64,000 nt of DNA, taken from the NCBI RefSeq assembly GCF_004217135.1, contig NZ_SHKK01000001.1, positions 4,340,001 to 4,404,000 of the forward strand, written 5' to 3'. The position numbers and the translations under genes are program-made. Below are positions 37,826 to 46,896 of this stretch, piece by piece. Numbering within the stretch: position 1 is the first letter of the stretch; the number at the start of each line of letters is the position of its first letter. Origin of the DNA: Micromonospora violae. Its GTDB lineage: Bacteria > Actinomycetota > Actinomycetes > Mycobacteriales > Micromonosporaceae. The notes under the pieces are model-generated. The model ran no database searches. It saw nothing but the letters and a program-made list of their open reading frames with translations, and was not told where the DNA came from.

Positions 37826-39412
37826 TCAGCCGCCGCTCACCCGGCCGGCGTGGATGGCACGGACCGCGTCGATGGTGTCCGCCTCGGCGGCGGACTTGTC
37901 ATCGCGATAGCGCACCACCCGGGCGAACCGCAGCGCCACCCCGCCGGGGTAGCGCGAACTCGTCTGCACCCCGTCGAAGGCGATCTCCACCACCTGCTCG
38001 GGTCGGACCCGGACCACCCAGTCGCCGCGCTCCACGGCGAGGTCGAGGAACCGTTCGGTCTGCCAGCGCAGCAGCTCGTCGGTGAGCCCCTTGAACGTCT
38101 TGCCGAGCATGACGAACTCGCCGGTGCGCTCGTCACGGGCGCCCAGGTGCAGGTTGGACAACCAGCCCTTGCGTCGGCCACTGCCCCACTCGACGGCGAG
38201 CACCACCAGGTCGAGGGTGTGCCGGGGTTTGACCTTGACCCAGGCGGCACCGCGCCGACCGGCGTCGTAGGGGGCGTCCGGTGCCTTGACCACCACGCCC
38301 TCCTGCCCGGCGTCGAGCGCGGCGGCGAACGCGGCGGCGGCCTGCTCGGGATCGTCGACCTCCATCCGCCCGACCAGCAGTGACGAATCCACCGAACCGG
38401 CGAGGGCGGCCCACCGGTCCCGGCCGGGCAGGTCGATCAGATCCTGGCCGTCGAGGTGCAGCAGGTCGAAGAAGTACGGGGTGAGCACCGTCGCGCCCGT
38501 GGTGGCGGCGGCCGCGAGCACCGCCGGGGCGACCGGTGTGCGCCCGGTGGTGCTGGGGGTGGTGCGTCGGGCCGCCCGGCTCGACGTCTGCTGGAACGGC
38601 AGGGGACGGCCGGTCTCGTCCAGGCCGATCGCCTCGCCGTCGAGCACCATCTCCCGGCCCGGTAGGGCGCGGACCGCGGCGACCACCTCCGGCACCCGGG
38701 TGGTGATCTCGTCGAGGCTGCGGGTGAAGACGGCGATGTCGGCGCCGGAGCGGTGCACCTGGATGCGGATGCCGTCGAGCTTCACGTCGACCACCGCCGG
38801 CGTGCCGGTCGCGACGAGCGCCTCGTCGACCGAGGGGGCGCTCTGGGCGAGCATCGGCGCCAGCGGCCGGCCGACCTGGAGACCGAACCCGGCCAGCTCG
38901 GCGGCACCGCCGGCCAGCGCGGCCACCGCCACGGCCCGGAGGTCACCGGCGAGCAGCAGCGCCCGGCGAACCGCCGCCACCGGCACGTCGGCGGCCCGGG
39001 CCACCGCGTCGGCGAGGAGCCCGGCCTGGGCGCCCTGCCGTAGCTCGCCGGTGAACAGACCGGTGAGCAGGCGCTGCTCGTCGATGGTCGCCGCCGCGTA
39101 GAGGGCACCGAGCAGCGCCCGACGCCGGGCCTGCGAGCCCGAGCCGTGCACCGCCGCGATCTCGCCGATGGCCGCGTCCACGGCGGCCACGGTCAACGAC
39201 GGCTCGGTGGCTGGTGGCGGCAGATCACGCAGGCCCGCGTAACCGACCCCGGTCTGCCGTTGACGCAGCTCACCGGCGAGATAACCGGCGCCGGGCTCCA
39301 CCTCGTCGGGGTCGAGCCGGCGCAACGCGTCAGCGAGCAGCTCCACCTTGGCCCGCCGGCCGCTGGTGGCGCCGACGGCCGCCGAGGTGGCTGCCAGATC
39401 GATGAACCGCAC
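37826..39412 (-). CDS. ATP-dependent DNA ligase (LigB type)
   Basis: A ligase of about 528 aa. An N-terminal helical DNA-binding domain (residues 1-190) precedes the adenylation domain with the catalytic lysine in VDVKLDGIRIQVHRSG, motif III (MVLDGEAIGLD), LTPYFFDLLHLDG and motif IV (EGVVVKAPDAPYDAGRR). The OB-fold carries motif V (AWVKVKPRHTLDLVVLAVEWG). It seals nicks in repair and is additional to the NAD-dependent LigA. A Ser/Thr-rich insert near SSRAARRTTPSTTGRT lies inside the adenylation domain. The GTG at 39412 has AGGA 8 nt upstream; an ATG at 39421 is the alternative. Confidence 0.92.
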   Translation of the reverse strand: MRFIDLAATSAAVGATSGRRAKVELLADALRRLDPDEVEPGAGYLAGELRQRQTGVGYAGLRDLPPPATEPSLTVAAVDAAIGEIAAVHGSGSQARRRALLGALYAAATIDEQRLLTGLFTGELRQGAQAGLLADAVARAADVPVAAVRRALLLAGDLRAVAVAALAGGAAELAGFGLQVGRPLAPMLAQSAPSVDEALVATGTPAVVDVKLDGIRIQVHRSGADIAVFTRSLDEITTRVPEVVAAVRALPGREMVLDGEAIGLDETGRPLPFQQTSSRAARRTTPSTTGRTPVAPAVLAAAATTGATVLTPYFFDLLHLDGQDLIDLPGRDRWAALAGSVDSSLLVGRMEVDDPEQAAAAFAAALDAGQEGVVVKAPDAPYDAGRRGAAWVKVKPRHTLDLVVLAVEWGSGRRKGWLSNLHLGARDERTGEFVMLGKTFKGLTDELLRWQTERFLDLAVERGDWVVRVRPEQVVEIAFDGVQTSSRYPGGVALRFARVVRYRDDKSAAEADTIDAVRAIHAGRVSGG

Positions 39413-39432
39413 GCAGCTCATCCTGCCAGTCA

Positions 39433-39478
39433 CCGCCGACACCGCCCGGGCATTGCCGTGCTCGGGCGGTGTCGGCGG
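39433..39478 (-). terminator. Perfect hairpin after the small helical protein gene
   Basis: Arms of 16 bp (39433-39448 and 39463-39478) with a 14-nt loop start 29 nt past the stop of the gene at 39508-39714 and just before the ligase start. Strong G/C stem without T-tract. It probably ends transcription of the small gene and insulates the ligase gene. Confidence 0.8.
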
Positions 39479-39507
39479 GGTGCCGCCCGCTGACGCGGAC
39501 GACGGGT

Positions 39508-39714
39508 TCAGGCGGAGACGGGCTCCTCGATGCGCAACCCTCGGGCGCGGACCTCGCCGGCGACCCGGGAGAGCACCGAGTCGAGGGCGACCAGTGCGGC
39601 AGAGAGCTCACCGAGCTGTTCGTTGAGCGTGTCCTCGGACCACGCGGAGACGTCGACGTCTCCCAGCGCGCTGACAGCGGCCCCCAACCGGGCCATCACC
39701 TCGTTCGTACTCAT
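39508..39714 (-). CDS. Small helical protein resembling the N-terminus of DUF222 proteins
   Basis: A 68-aa protein predicted to be almost all alpha-helix (VMARLGAAVSALGDVD, LNEQLGELSAALVALDSVLSRVAGEVRARGL). The pattern resembles the first two helices of actinobacterial DUF222/HNH proteins, but no HNH or DUF222 core follows, so it is either a small stand-alone family or a remnant. A TATAGC -10-like box lies 9 nt upstream of the ATG and a perfect terminator follows, which argues for a real transcription unit. The same frame is open upstream to 40074, but that part overlaps the M20 gene. Confidence 0.65.
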   Translation of the reverse strand: MSTNEVMARLGAAVSALGDVDVSAWSEDTLNEQLGELSAALVALDSVLSRVAGEVRARGLRIEEPVSA

Positions 39715-39723
39715 GTACGAAAG

Positions 39724-39729
39724 GCTATA
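39724..39729 (-). promoter_or_regulatory. Putative -10 box of the small helical protein gene
   Basis: Read leftward, TATAGC lies 9 nt before the ATG at 39714, so the transcript would have a leader of only about three bases. The flanking sequence is A/T-rich compared with the surroundings. No clear -35 box. Confidence 0.45.
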
Positions 39730-39791
39730 ACAAGCAGCCGTCCGACACGCCGTGAACTCCCAGATCAGACCCAAAGTTGCCGGTTTGATGT

Positions 39792-41159
39792 CTAACTGCC
39801 GGCGGCCGCCACCTTGCTCAGCAGGAGCGCCTCGGCGAGGCAGACCCGGGCGAACTCCCCCAGGTGCAGACTCTCGTTCGGGCCGTGCGCACGGGCGTGC
39901 GGGTCCTCCACACCGGTCACCAGGATCGCCGCCTTCGGGAACATCTCCTGGAAGGTGGCGATGAACGGGATCGAACCGCCGACGCCGATGTCCACCGGGT
40001 CGGTGCCGTCCCAGGCGGCCCGGAAGGCCGCGCGGGCGGCGTCGAACATCGGCCCGGACGCGTCGATCACACACGGGTCACCGTCGTGTTCGAAGGTGAC
40101 CGTCACCTGCGCGCCCCACGGCGCGTGCCGCTCCAGGTGCGCGCGCAGCGCCGCGTACGCCCGCTTGGGGTCGTCGCCCGGGGCGAGGCGGATGCTGAGC
40201 TTCGCCTTCGCGGCCGGGACCAGGGCGTTCGGCGCCTCACCGGTGGACGGCGCGTCGATGCCGAGGATGGCCAACGCCGGCTTCGTCCAGAGCCGGTCGG
40301 TGATCCGGCCGGTGCCGATGAACTGCACGCCCTCGGCGAGCCCGGCCTCGGCCCGGACCCGGTCCTCCGGGTAGTCGACGGTCGCGCCCTCCCGGCCGAC
40401 CAGCCCCTCCACGGTCACGTCGCCGGCGTCGTCGTGCAACGTCGCCAACAACCGGACCAGCGCCGTGAGCGCGTCCGGCACGGCCCCGCCGAACATGCCG
40501 CTGTGCACCGCGTGGTCCAGCGTGCGCACCTCGACGAAACAGTTGACGATGCCCCGCAACGAGGTGGTCAACGCCGGTACGCCGATGTCCCAGTTGCCGG
40601 AGTCGGCGATCACGATGACGTCGGAGGCGATGGTTTCGCGGTGCTCGGCGAGCAACTGCTCCAGCGAGTCGGAGCCGTACTCCTCCTCACCCTCGATGAA
40701 GAGGACCACGCCGACCGGCAGCGCGTCCCCGTACGCGCGCAGCGCCGCGATGTGAGCCATGATGCCGGCCTTGTCGTCGGCGGCACCGCGAGCGTAGAGC
40801 CGCCCGTCGCGTTCCACCGGCTCGAACGGGTCGGACTCCCACAGCGACAGGTCGCCGACCGGCTGGACGTCGTGGTGGGCGTAGAGCAGCACGGTGGGAG
40901 CGCCGGGCGGGGCGGCCCGACGGCCGATCACCGCCGGCTGGCCGCCGGATCGCACGATGTCGACGTCCAGCCCACAGCCGCGCAGCAGTTCGGCGACCGC
41001 CTCGGCGGAGCGTTCCACGTGCGAATGGTCGAAGCCCTCGAAGGCGATGCCAGGGATACGGACGAGGCGTTCCAGGTCGGCCCGGACGCCGGGCATCTCC
41101 CGTTCGACGGCGGCCCGCACCTCGGACTCGGACATGATCGGTGAGGTCATGACCGGCAT
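39792..41159 (-). CDS. M20-family dipeptidase
   Basis: A zinc-dependent peptidase of about 455 aa. Metal ligands are in LLYAHHDVQP, ARGAADDKAG, IEGEEEYGSDS and late HARAHGPNESL. The lid/dimerisation domain lies in residues 200-330 (including LDHAVHSGMFGGAVPDAL). Relatives cleave dipeptides or N-acyl amino acids in the cytoplasm. No signal peptide. Three in-frame ATGs (41159, 41150, 41135) compete; the longest is given. It follows the M48 gene on the same strand by 12 nt and may be co-transcribed. Confidence 0.92.
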   Translation of the reverse strand: MPVMTSPIMSESEVRAAVEREMPGVRADLERLVRIPGIAFEGFDHSHVERSAEAVAELLRGCGLDVDIVRSGGQPAVIGRRAAPPGAPTVLLYAHHDVQPVGDLSLWESDPFEPVERDGRLYARGAADDKAGIMAHIAALRAYGDALPVGVVLFIEGEEEYGSDSLEQLLAEHRETIASDVIVIADSGNWDIGVPALTTSLRGIVNCFVEVRTLDHAVHSGMFGGAVPDALTALVRLLATLHDDAGDVTVEGLVGREGATVDYPEDRVRAEAGLAEGVQFIGTGRITDRLWTKPALAILGIDAPSTGEAPNALVPAAKAKLSIRLAPGDDPKRAYAALRAHLERHAPWGAQVTVTFEHDGDPCVIDASGPMFDAARAAFRAAWDGTDPVDIGVGGSIPFIATFQEMFPKAAILVTGVEDPHARAHGPNESLHLGEFARVCLAEALLLSKVAAAGS

Positions 41160-41171
41160 CGTATGCCGGCC

Positions 41172-42317
41172 TTACCGGGGTGTGCCGGCGGAGCCCGTAC
41201 CGTCACCGCTGTCCGTGGGGCCGGCGCCGGCCCGCGCGCCGGGGGCGGCCCGTCCGGCGCGGTGCGCGCGGCCCGCCGCCTCGGTGGCCGCGCCCATCCA
41301 GGAACGGGCCCGACCGGCGGTGCCGCCCACCCACTCGCCGACGTCGCTCGCTCCGTCGCCCAGCCGGCGCAGCAACCCGACCAGTGGGTCGGTGGACCGG
41401 CTGAACTCCTCGCGGTACGACTCGGCAGCCGCCTTGATCTCCTCCGAGACGCTGGTCGAGCTGTCGTCCTCGCGGCGCGGATAGTCCCCGGCCAGCACCC
41501 GCCCGTACGCCCCGGAGTCGATCCACTGGCGCAGCTGCGCGGCCCGCGCCACCGGCGTCGGATGGGTGCTCCACGCGGTCATCCTGATCTTGTGCAGGCT
41601 GTCGCGCAGATCGCCGCCGCCGGCGTACTCGGCGGCCTGCTCCAAAAAGGCCGTGGTGTCGACCTGGGACAGGTCACCGCCACCGGCCAGCTTCATCAAC
41701 AGGCGCAGCGCAGCCGCCGGGTCCTGCCCGGCGAGCAGGCCGGCCCGGTCGGCGGAGAGCTCCGCCTTGCGCCACCACTCCAGCATCGCGGCGATGATGG
41801 CCCGCAGCGCGATCGCGCCGACCGGCAACCAGCTCAGGTTGGCCGCCCACCGGGTGAGGATCATGAGCATGGTCTTGTAGACCGCGTGTCCGCTGCCCAC
41901 GTGCCCCAACTCGTGGCCGAGCAGACAGCGCAGCTCGTCCTCGTCGAGTTGCTGCACACACGCGGAGTTCAGCACGATGAACGGCCGCTCCAGCCCGACC
42001 GCCTCGGCGCCCAACCAGGGCGACTGGGTCACGTACAGCTCGGGCAGCTCGGCCACGTCGAGCGCCGCCGCAGCCTCGGTGTAGCGCTGCCACACCGCCG
42101 GGTACTGCCGGTGGTCGACCCGGATGCCGGAGGCGAGCACGGACAGCCGGAAACCCCGCTCGTTCCACATCCCGAAGAACGCACGTACGACGTCGTCGAA
42201 ACCACGCAGCTCCCGCAACGCGACCAGGGCACCCCGGTCGGCCGGATGTTCCCAGGCCCGCGAGCTGATGCCGGTGAGGGTGATCCTGCGCCGCGCTGGT
42301 GCGTCCGCTGCCGTCAT
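41172..42317 (-). CDS. M48-family metallopeptidase
   Basis: A 381-aa zinc peptidase with HELGHVGSGHAVY (HExxH with the following histidine) and the third ligand in the ELSADRAGLLAG segment. A membrane-prone region (ILTRWAANLSWLPVGAIALRAIIAAML, split) lies between them, as in HtpX/Ste24-like proteins. After residue 300 the chain is low-complexity Ala/Gly/Arg. No N-terminal signal peptide is seen. The ATG at 42317 follows GGGGAG by 5 nt. It probably takes part in membrane-protein quality control (family knowledge). Confidence 0.9.
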   Translation of the reverse strand: MTAADAPARRRITLTGISSRAWEHPADRGALVALRELRGFDDVVRAFFGMWNERGFRLSVLASGIRVDHRQYPAVWQRYTEAAAALDVAELPELYVTQSPWLGAEAVGLERPFIVLNSACVQQLDEDELRCLLGHELGHVGSGHAVYKTMLMILTRWAANLSWLPVGAIALRAIIAAMLEWWRKAELSADRAGLLAGQDPAAALRLLMKLAGGGDLSQVDTTAFLEQAAEYAGGGDLRDSLHKIRMTAWSTHPTPVARAAQLRQWIDSGAYGRVLAGDYPRREDDSSTSVSEEIKAAAESYREEFSRSTDPLVGLLRRLGDGASDVGEWVGGTAGRARSWMGAATEAAGRAHRAGRAAPGARAGAGPTDSGDGTGSAGTPR

Positions 42318-42426
42318 GGTGGCTCCCCGTTCGCCGTAGCTCCCCGCATCGTGCCGCAGTCGGTGGCCGACGTCCATGCCTCGGCGCAGACGTCCGTGCC
42401 CCCGCTCAGACGTTCATGCCCCCGGC

Positions 42427-43071
42427 TCAGCGCAGGCGCACGTAGTACCGGTCCGCGTCGTGTGGCAGCGTCGGCGCGCCATCCACCACCAGGTCGGTGT
42501 GGGTCGCGGTCTCGTCGACGGCGAAGTGCGCCCGCTCCCCGTCATGCCAGCGACGCAGCTCGGGCAGGATCTCCAGCCCGTCCCGGGCGACCGCGCGGGC
42601 CAGCCGCAGCGGCGCGGGCGCGGTGACGAACACGGCAAGCGTCACCTCCGGCCGGACGACCGCGCGGGCGGCACTGACCCCCTCGACCACCAGCACCGGT
42701 GCCACCGGCACCGGCACCGGCCGGGGCAGGAAACGTTGGTGAACCCAGCTGTACCGCCGGTAGGCGCCCGGTTCCCCGTTGCGCAACGGGGCGAACACCT
42801 CCTTGTCGAGCCGGGGCCAGAAGGTGACCTGGTCGTCCCACCCGTCGAGCAGGTCATCGGTGTGCACCACCGGCGGTCGGCCGCCGAGCGGCCCCGCCAG
42901 GGCATCCGCGAGGTGCGCGGCGAACCGGCTCTTACCCGCGCCGCTCGGCCCGTCGACAGCCACCAGCCGGGTCCGCCCCAACCGCGCCGGGCCCGCGAGC
43001 ACCCGATGCGCCAGTTCGGCGTACGCCTCGACGACCGCGACGGTCGGCCGGCCAGTTTCCGGGTTCAGCAC
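42427..43071 (-). CDS. Uridine-kinase-like P-loop protein
   Basis: A 214-aa P-loop kinase of the uridine kinase/AAA group. Walker A is VAVDGPSGAGKSRFAAHL, followed by VVHTDDLLDGWDDQ, a base-recognition-like segment typical of this actinobacterial group, and VLVVEGVSAARAVV. The C-terminal half keeps RDGLEILPELRRWHDGERAHFA. The phosphate acceptor is unknown. The GTG at 43071 is used; another GTG at 43107 is in frame, and neither has an ideal ribosome-binding site. It is divergent from the rhodanese gene. Confidence 0.85.
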   Translation of the reverse strand: MLNPETGRPTVAVVEAYAELAHRVLAGPARLGRTRLVAVDGPSGAGKSRFAAHLADALAGPLGGRPPVVHTDDLLDGWDDQVTFWPRLDKEVFAPLRNGEPGAYRRYSWVHQRFLPRPVPVPVAPVLVVEGVSAARAVVRPEVTLAVFVTAPAPLRLARAVARDGLEILPELRRWHDGERAHFAVDETATHTDLVVDGAPTLPHDADRYYVRLR

Positions 43072-43161
43072 AGCCTCCCGTGGCGCATGACCGAAGTATG
43101 CCGTCACGTCCGGGGGAATTGGGGCGGCGACGGGTGATGCGCGGCCCGTTCGCCGCCCGGG

Positions 43162-43605
43162 GTGCCACCGAATCGGGATGATCTGGTGGTGCTCCGAGAC
43201 GTGATGAGCCCCGGCATTGACGCCCTCCTCGAACAGGCCCGCGCCGGGCTGCACCGACTGACTCCGCAGCAGACCGTCGAGGCGGTCCGCGGCGGTGCGT
43301 TGCTGGTCGACACGCGTACCGAACTGCAACGCCGCGAACAGGGCGACCTGCCCGGCGCGATCGTCATCGACCGGACCGTACTGGAATGGCGCCTCGATCC
43401 GGCCAGCGCCTGGCGGATCCCGGAAGCCACCGGGTACGACCGGGAGATCGTGCTGGTGTGCCGGCAGGGTTACAGCTCCAGCCTGGCCGCCGCCAGCCTG
43501 CAGACCCTCGGATTACGTCGGGCCACCGACATGATCGGCGGCGTGGACGCCTGGCTCGCCGCCGGCCTACCCACCACCGACCGCCCCGCCGACATCCGCC
43601 CCTAG
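43162..43605 (+). CDS. Rhodanese-like domain protein
   Basis: A single rhodanese domain of up to 147 aa. Signatures are LTPQQTVEAVRGGALLVDTRTELQRREQGDLPGAIVIDR (split) and the active-site loop VLVCRQGYSSSLAAASL with the nucleophile C100 counted from the GTG at 43162. The loop CRQGYS fits a small-substrate sulfurtransferase. The ATG at 43204 would remove 14 polar residues and is a possible start. Substrate unknown; it may act as a sulfur carrier or redox protein. Confidence 0.9.
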   Translation: MPPNRDDLVVLRDVMSPGIDALLEQARAGLHRLTPQQTVEAVRGGALLVDTRTELQRREQGDLPGAIVIDRTVLEWRLDPASAWRIPEATGYDREIVLVCRQGYSSSLAAASLQTLGLRRATDMIGGVDAWLAAGLPTTDRPADIRP

Positions 43606-43752
43606 CCTGCCCTGATCCGCCCCTGATCTGCCACCCACCGTGCCCCCATGCCCACCGTGCCCCACCCCCGCGCTGCACCCCCTGCCGCGCCACCCCCGCC
43701 GCGCCACCCCCCGCCGCGCCACGCCACGCCCCGCCGCGCCACCCCCGCCGCG

Positions 43753-43825
43753 TCGATCATGGACTTGTGGTGGGGGGCGAAAGGCACGGTTCGGGGCATG
43801 ACGGGCACCACAAGTCCATGATCGA
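43753..43825. repeat. Inverted repeat, copy 1 of the GATCATGGA family
   Basis: Perfect 20-bp arms (43753-43772 and 43806-43825) around a 33-nt loop. The arm contains GATCATGGACTTGTGGTG. A second dyad with nearly the same arm lies at 48447-48515. It sits between the 3' ends of two convergent genes. It could act as a bidirectional terminator or be a REP-like mobile palindrome. Confidence 0.85.
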
Positions 43826-43850
43826 CCAGGGGTAGCGGGCGACACGGGGG

Positions 43851-43921
43851 CAGCAGGCGACCGGGGGACAGCGGGCGACCAGGGGGCAGCAGGCGACCGG
43901 GGGACAGCGGGCGACCAGGGG
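43851..43921. repeat. 36-bp tandem repeat, two copies
   Basis: Two adjacent units (43851-43886 and 43887-43921), each containing the sub-motifs CAGCAGGCGACC and ACAGCGGGCGACCAGG, themselves imperfect repeats of about 18 bp. A partial unit precedes at 43834. No coding sense. Confidence 0.85.
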
Positions 43922-43945
43922 TGACGGGGCGGCGGTGGCGGGCGG

Positions 43946-45505
43946 TTAGTGCCGGGGCTGGGTGGTGGCCGGCGGGGGGCCGGGTGGGATGAAGGGCAGG
44001 TTCGCGGGTGGGCCGGCTTCGATGAGACGCCAGAGGGCGTCGGTGTCCAGGTGTTCCTCGACCAGATCACCGAGCAGGTCCAGTGAGCGTTCCCGCGCGG
44101 CGGCGAAGCTGGTGGCTGGTGCGACCCGGAACCCGCTGCGGCCGGCCAGGCGAGCCGCCTCGGTGAGGAACCACCGGCGGAACCCGTCGGACTCGAACGC
44201 CCCATGCCAGTGCGTTCCGTGCACCGCGCCGAGCACGGCTCCCTCTCCGACACCGTCCTCGCCGGCCAGCAGCGGGGTCAGGCCGGGGTCGGCCTGTGAC
44301 ACGTACCCGTGGTGGATTTCGTAACCGCGCACCGGGACGCCACCGTGGCCGGTGCCCGCCGACTGCCGGACGGTCTTGCGCGGATCGAAGGTGATGTCGA
44401 TGGGCAGCAGACCGAGCCCTGGCACGCTGCCCTGCCGGCTCTCCACCGGGTCGTGGATGGCGCGGCCGAGCATCTGGAAACCGCCGCAGATGCCGAGCAG
44501 CGGCTTGCCGGCCGCCACATGGGTGGCCACCGCGTCCGCGAGACCGGTGTCGCGCAGCCACCGGAGGTCGGCGACAGTGGACTTGGACCCGGGCAGGACG
44601 ACCAGGTCGGCGGCGGCCAACTCGGCCGGTTCGATGGTGAGGCGGACGCGGACGCCCGGCTCGGTGGCGAGCGCCTCCACGTCGGTGGCGTTGCTGATCC
44701 GGGGTAGGCGCACGACTGCCACGTCCAGCCATTCGCTGCCGTGCGGGGCGGCCGGTCGGCCGAGCACCCGCCCGTAGGCGAGTGAGTCCTCCGCGTCGAG
44801 CCACAGGTCCAGTGCCCAGGGCAGCACCCCGTACGTGGGACGGCCGGTGACCTGACCCAGCATGTCCAGGCCCGGCTGGAGCAGCCCGCGATCGCCCCGG
44901 AACTTGTTGATCACGAACCCGGCGATCAGCGCCTGATCGGCCGGGTCGAGCAGGGCCACGGTGCCGAACATCGAGGCGAACACCCCGCCCCGGTCGATGT
45001 CACCCACCACGATGGTGGGCAGGTTGGCATGCCGGGCCAACCCCATGTTGACGTAGTCACCGGCCCGCAGGTTGATCTCCGCAGGGCTGCCGGCACCCTC
45101 GCAGATCACCACGTCGTACGCCTCGCGCAGCTCGGCCAGCGCGGCGTACGCGGTCTCGGCGAGCCGGGGGCGGAGCTGCCGGAAGGTGCCGGCGGTGATC
45201 GTGTCGACCGCCTCGCCCAGCAGCACCACCTGACTGGCCAGGTCGCTACCCGGCTTGAGCAGCACCGGGTTGAACCGCAGGTCGGGTGCGAGCCCGCAGG
45301 CTGCGGCCTGCATGGCCTGGGCGCGCCCGATCTCGCCGCCGCGCCCATCCGGCCCGACGACCACCGCCGAGTTGTTGGACATGTTCTGCGCCTTGTACGG
45401 CGCCACCTTCACGCCCTGCCGGTGCAGCCAGCGGCAGATGCCGGCGGTGAGCACACTCTTGCCGGCGTCGGACGTCGTGCCGGCCACGAGCAGCCCGCCG
45501 CTCAC
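43946..45505 (-). CDS. cobQ: Cobyric acid synthase
   Basis: A 519-aa glutamine-dependent amidotransferase that amidates the b, d, e and g side chains of adenosylcobyrinate a,c-diamide. The N-terminus [23 protein letters not shown] (split) holds an intact P-loop [16 protein letters not shown] and [11 protein letters not shown] follow. The triad-type glutaminase domain has [14 protein letters not shown] with the cysteine nucleophile and the late histidine in GTHWHGAFE. The GTG at 45505 overlaps the cobD stop by 4 nt. The Pro-rich C-terminal 20 residues are variable. Confidence 0.95.
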   Translation of the reverse strand: MSGGLLVAGTTSDAGKSVLTAGICRWLHRQGVKVAPYKAQNMSNNSAVVVGPDGRGGEIGRAQAMQAAACGLAPDLRFNPVLLKPGSDLASQVVLLGEAVDTITAGTFRQLRPRLAETAYAALAELREAYDVVICEGAGSPAEINLRAGDYVNMGLARHANLPTIVVGDIDRGGVFASMFGTVALLDPADQALIAGFVINKFRGDRGLLQPGLDMLGQVTGRPTYGVLPWALDLWLDAEDSLAYGRVLGRPAAPHGSEWLDVAVVRLPRISNATDVEALATEPGVRVRLTIEPAELAAADLVVLPGSKSTVADLRWLRDTGLADAVATHVAAGKPLLGICGGFQMLGRAIHDPVESRQGSVPGLGLLPIDITFDPRKTVRQSAGTGHGGVPVRGYEIHHGYVSQADPGLTPLLAGEDGVGEGAVLGAVHGTHWHGAFESDGFRRWFLTEAARLAGRSGFRVAPATSFAAARERSLDLLGDLVEEHLDTDALWRLIEAGPPANLPFIPPGPPPATTQPRH

Positions 45506-46614
45506 CGCCCGCTCCCCTGCCGCGCCCCGACACCCCCGTGCACTCCGACAGCCCACGAGCCGGCCAGCCCACGCCTTCCCGCGGCGTCCGCCGGCCCGCG
45601 CTTTCCCGCTGCGGCAACCAGGCCTCGCCGGGCACCGGTCAGCACACGCCTGTGCGCCGCGCCAACCAGTCGGCCGAGGGTCACCGGGTACGCGGCGGCC
45701 AGCCCGACCGCGGCCAGCCCGACCGCGCCGGAGATCCGGGCGGCCCGCTTCAGGTGCCGTGCCTCCGGGCGGGGACCGTCGCCGAGGAACGGTCGCACTT
45801 CGGAGCGCCCGAAGTAGACGTTGCGGCCGCCGAGGCGGACCCCGAGCGCGCCGGCCATCGCCGCCTCGCACTGACCGGCGTTGGGGCTCGGGTGGTCGTT
45901 GCGGTCCCGCCGCCACACCTGCCAGGCGCGCTGCCGATCCCCGTGCGCGACCGGCGCGACGGCGATGGTGAGCAGCCCGGTCAGCCGGGACGGCACCAGG
46001 TTGAGCGCGTCGTCCAGCCGAGCGGCCGGGGCGCCGAACCGCGCGTAGCGGGCCGACCGGTGCCCGACCATCGCGTCGAGGGTGTTCGCCGCGCGGTAGC
46101 CCAGCAACCCGGGCAGGCCGGCGACCGCACCCCAGAGCAGCGGGGCGACGACCGCGTCGGAGGTGTTCTCCGCGACCGACTCGACGGTGGCACGGGCCAA
46201 CTCCGATTCGCCCAGCGTTGACGGGTCCCGCCCGCAGAGGTGACCGAGGCGTCGCCGGGCGGCCGGCAGGTCACCGTCGCTCAGCGTCCGACCCATGACG
46301 GTCGCCTCGTGGCGTAGCGTGCGGCCGCCCAGCACGGCCCACGTGCCGGCGGCCACAAGCACCGCCCGGGTCACCGGCCGGTGCCGGGTGACCGCTGCGG
46401 CGACCGCCCCGAGCAGCACCGGCCCTCCGACGGCCAGCGCGGTGAATGCCGTACCCGCCGTCCGGTCCGGGCGGTAGAGGCGGCGCTCCAGCGCGCCAGC
46501 GGCCTGCCCGAAGCCGGCCACCGGGTGCCACCGGCGGGGGTCGCCGAGCATCCTGTCCAGCGCGTACCCGGCCAGCAGCCCCACCGCGTTCGCCATCGGC
46601 GCTGTCCGTCGCAC
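45502..46614 (-). CDS. cobD: Adenosylcobinamide-phosphate synthase (CbiB/CobD)
   Basis: A membrane protein of about 370 aa that attaches aminopropanol phosphate to cobyric acid. Conserved pieces are [24 protein letters not shown], the [21 protein letters not shown] block and [25 protein letters not shown] (split). Several hydrophobic helices fit an integral membrane enzyme. After residue 310 the tail is unusually long and rich in Ala, Gly and Arg. Several GTGs crowd behind GGAGG; the one at 46614 has the best spacing, and an ATG follows at 46596. It precedes cobQ with a 4-nt overlap. Confidence 0.9.
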   Translation of the reverse strand: MRRTAPMANAVGLLAGYALDRMLGDPRRWHPVAGFGQAAGALERRLYRPDRTAGTAFTALAVGGPVLLGAVAAAVTRHRPVTRAVLVAAGTWAVLGGRTLRHEATVMGRTLSDGDLPAARRRLGHLCGRDPSTLGESELARATVESVAENTSDAVVAPLLWGAVAGLPGLLGYRAANTLDAMVGHRSARYARFGAPAARLDDALNLVPSRLTGLLTIAVAPVAHGDRQRAWQVWRRDRNDHPSPNAGQCEAAMAGALGVRLGGRNVYFGRSEVRPFLGDGPRPEARHLKRAARISGAVGLAAVGLAAAYPVTLGRLVGAAHRRVLTGARRGLVAAAGKRGPADAAGRRGLAGSWAVGVHGGVGARQGSGR

Positions 46615-46774
46615 CCGCACCACCTCCGGCCGGCCAGCCTAGACGAGCGCCCCGTGAGCCAGCCCAGCCCACGGTGCCGCACCGGCGGCGAGAACCACTG
46701 GAGCGCACTGACAGGGCAGCCCGCCGGGGCCCGTCACGCGGGGTGACGACGCTGGTCGCGCCGCCACCCCGCCC

Positions 46775-46843
46775 CCGTCGTGCCGTACCACCCGGTCCCG
46801 TCGTGCCGTACCACCCGGCCCCGTCGTGCCGTACCACCCGGCC
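46775..46843. repeat. 23-bp tandem repeat, three copies
   Basis: Three adjacent units of 23 bp (starting 46775, 46798 and 46821), nearly identical, each containing CCGTCGTGCCGTACCACCC. They lie in the 280-nt gap upstream of cobD and downstream of the SSB gene, both read leftward. Evenly spaced identical units could be protein-binding sites or simple slippage products. No CRISPR-like spacers. Confidence 0.9.
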
Positions 46844-46896
46844 TGGAACCCGGCCCGCTCGACGGCCGCCCAACCCGCGACGGTGGAGCCGATCGG

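Larger units (their letters stand above)
43606..43945. other. Repeat-rich gap between convergent genes
   Basis: A 340-nt stretch between the rhodanese and cobQ stops with no credible gene. From 43660 to 43750 one strand is a C-rich run of short GCCGCGCCACCCCC-type units. It is followed by the dyad at 43753-43825 and a 36-bp tandem repeat at 43851-43921. Its strong base asymmetry and repeats suggest a repeat-accumulating spacer. Confidence 0.7.

Noticed and set aside
46775..46843. CRISPR array at the 23-bp repeats
   Set aside because: No spacers between the units and no cas genes in the window.
46624..46896. Cobalamin riboswitch upstream of cobD; also looked for upstream of cobC and cobB
   Set aside because: No B12-box-like AGYCAGGAGAC core or matching paired elements could be found.
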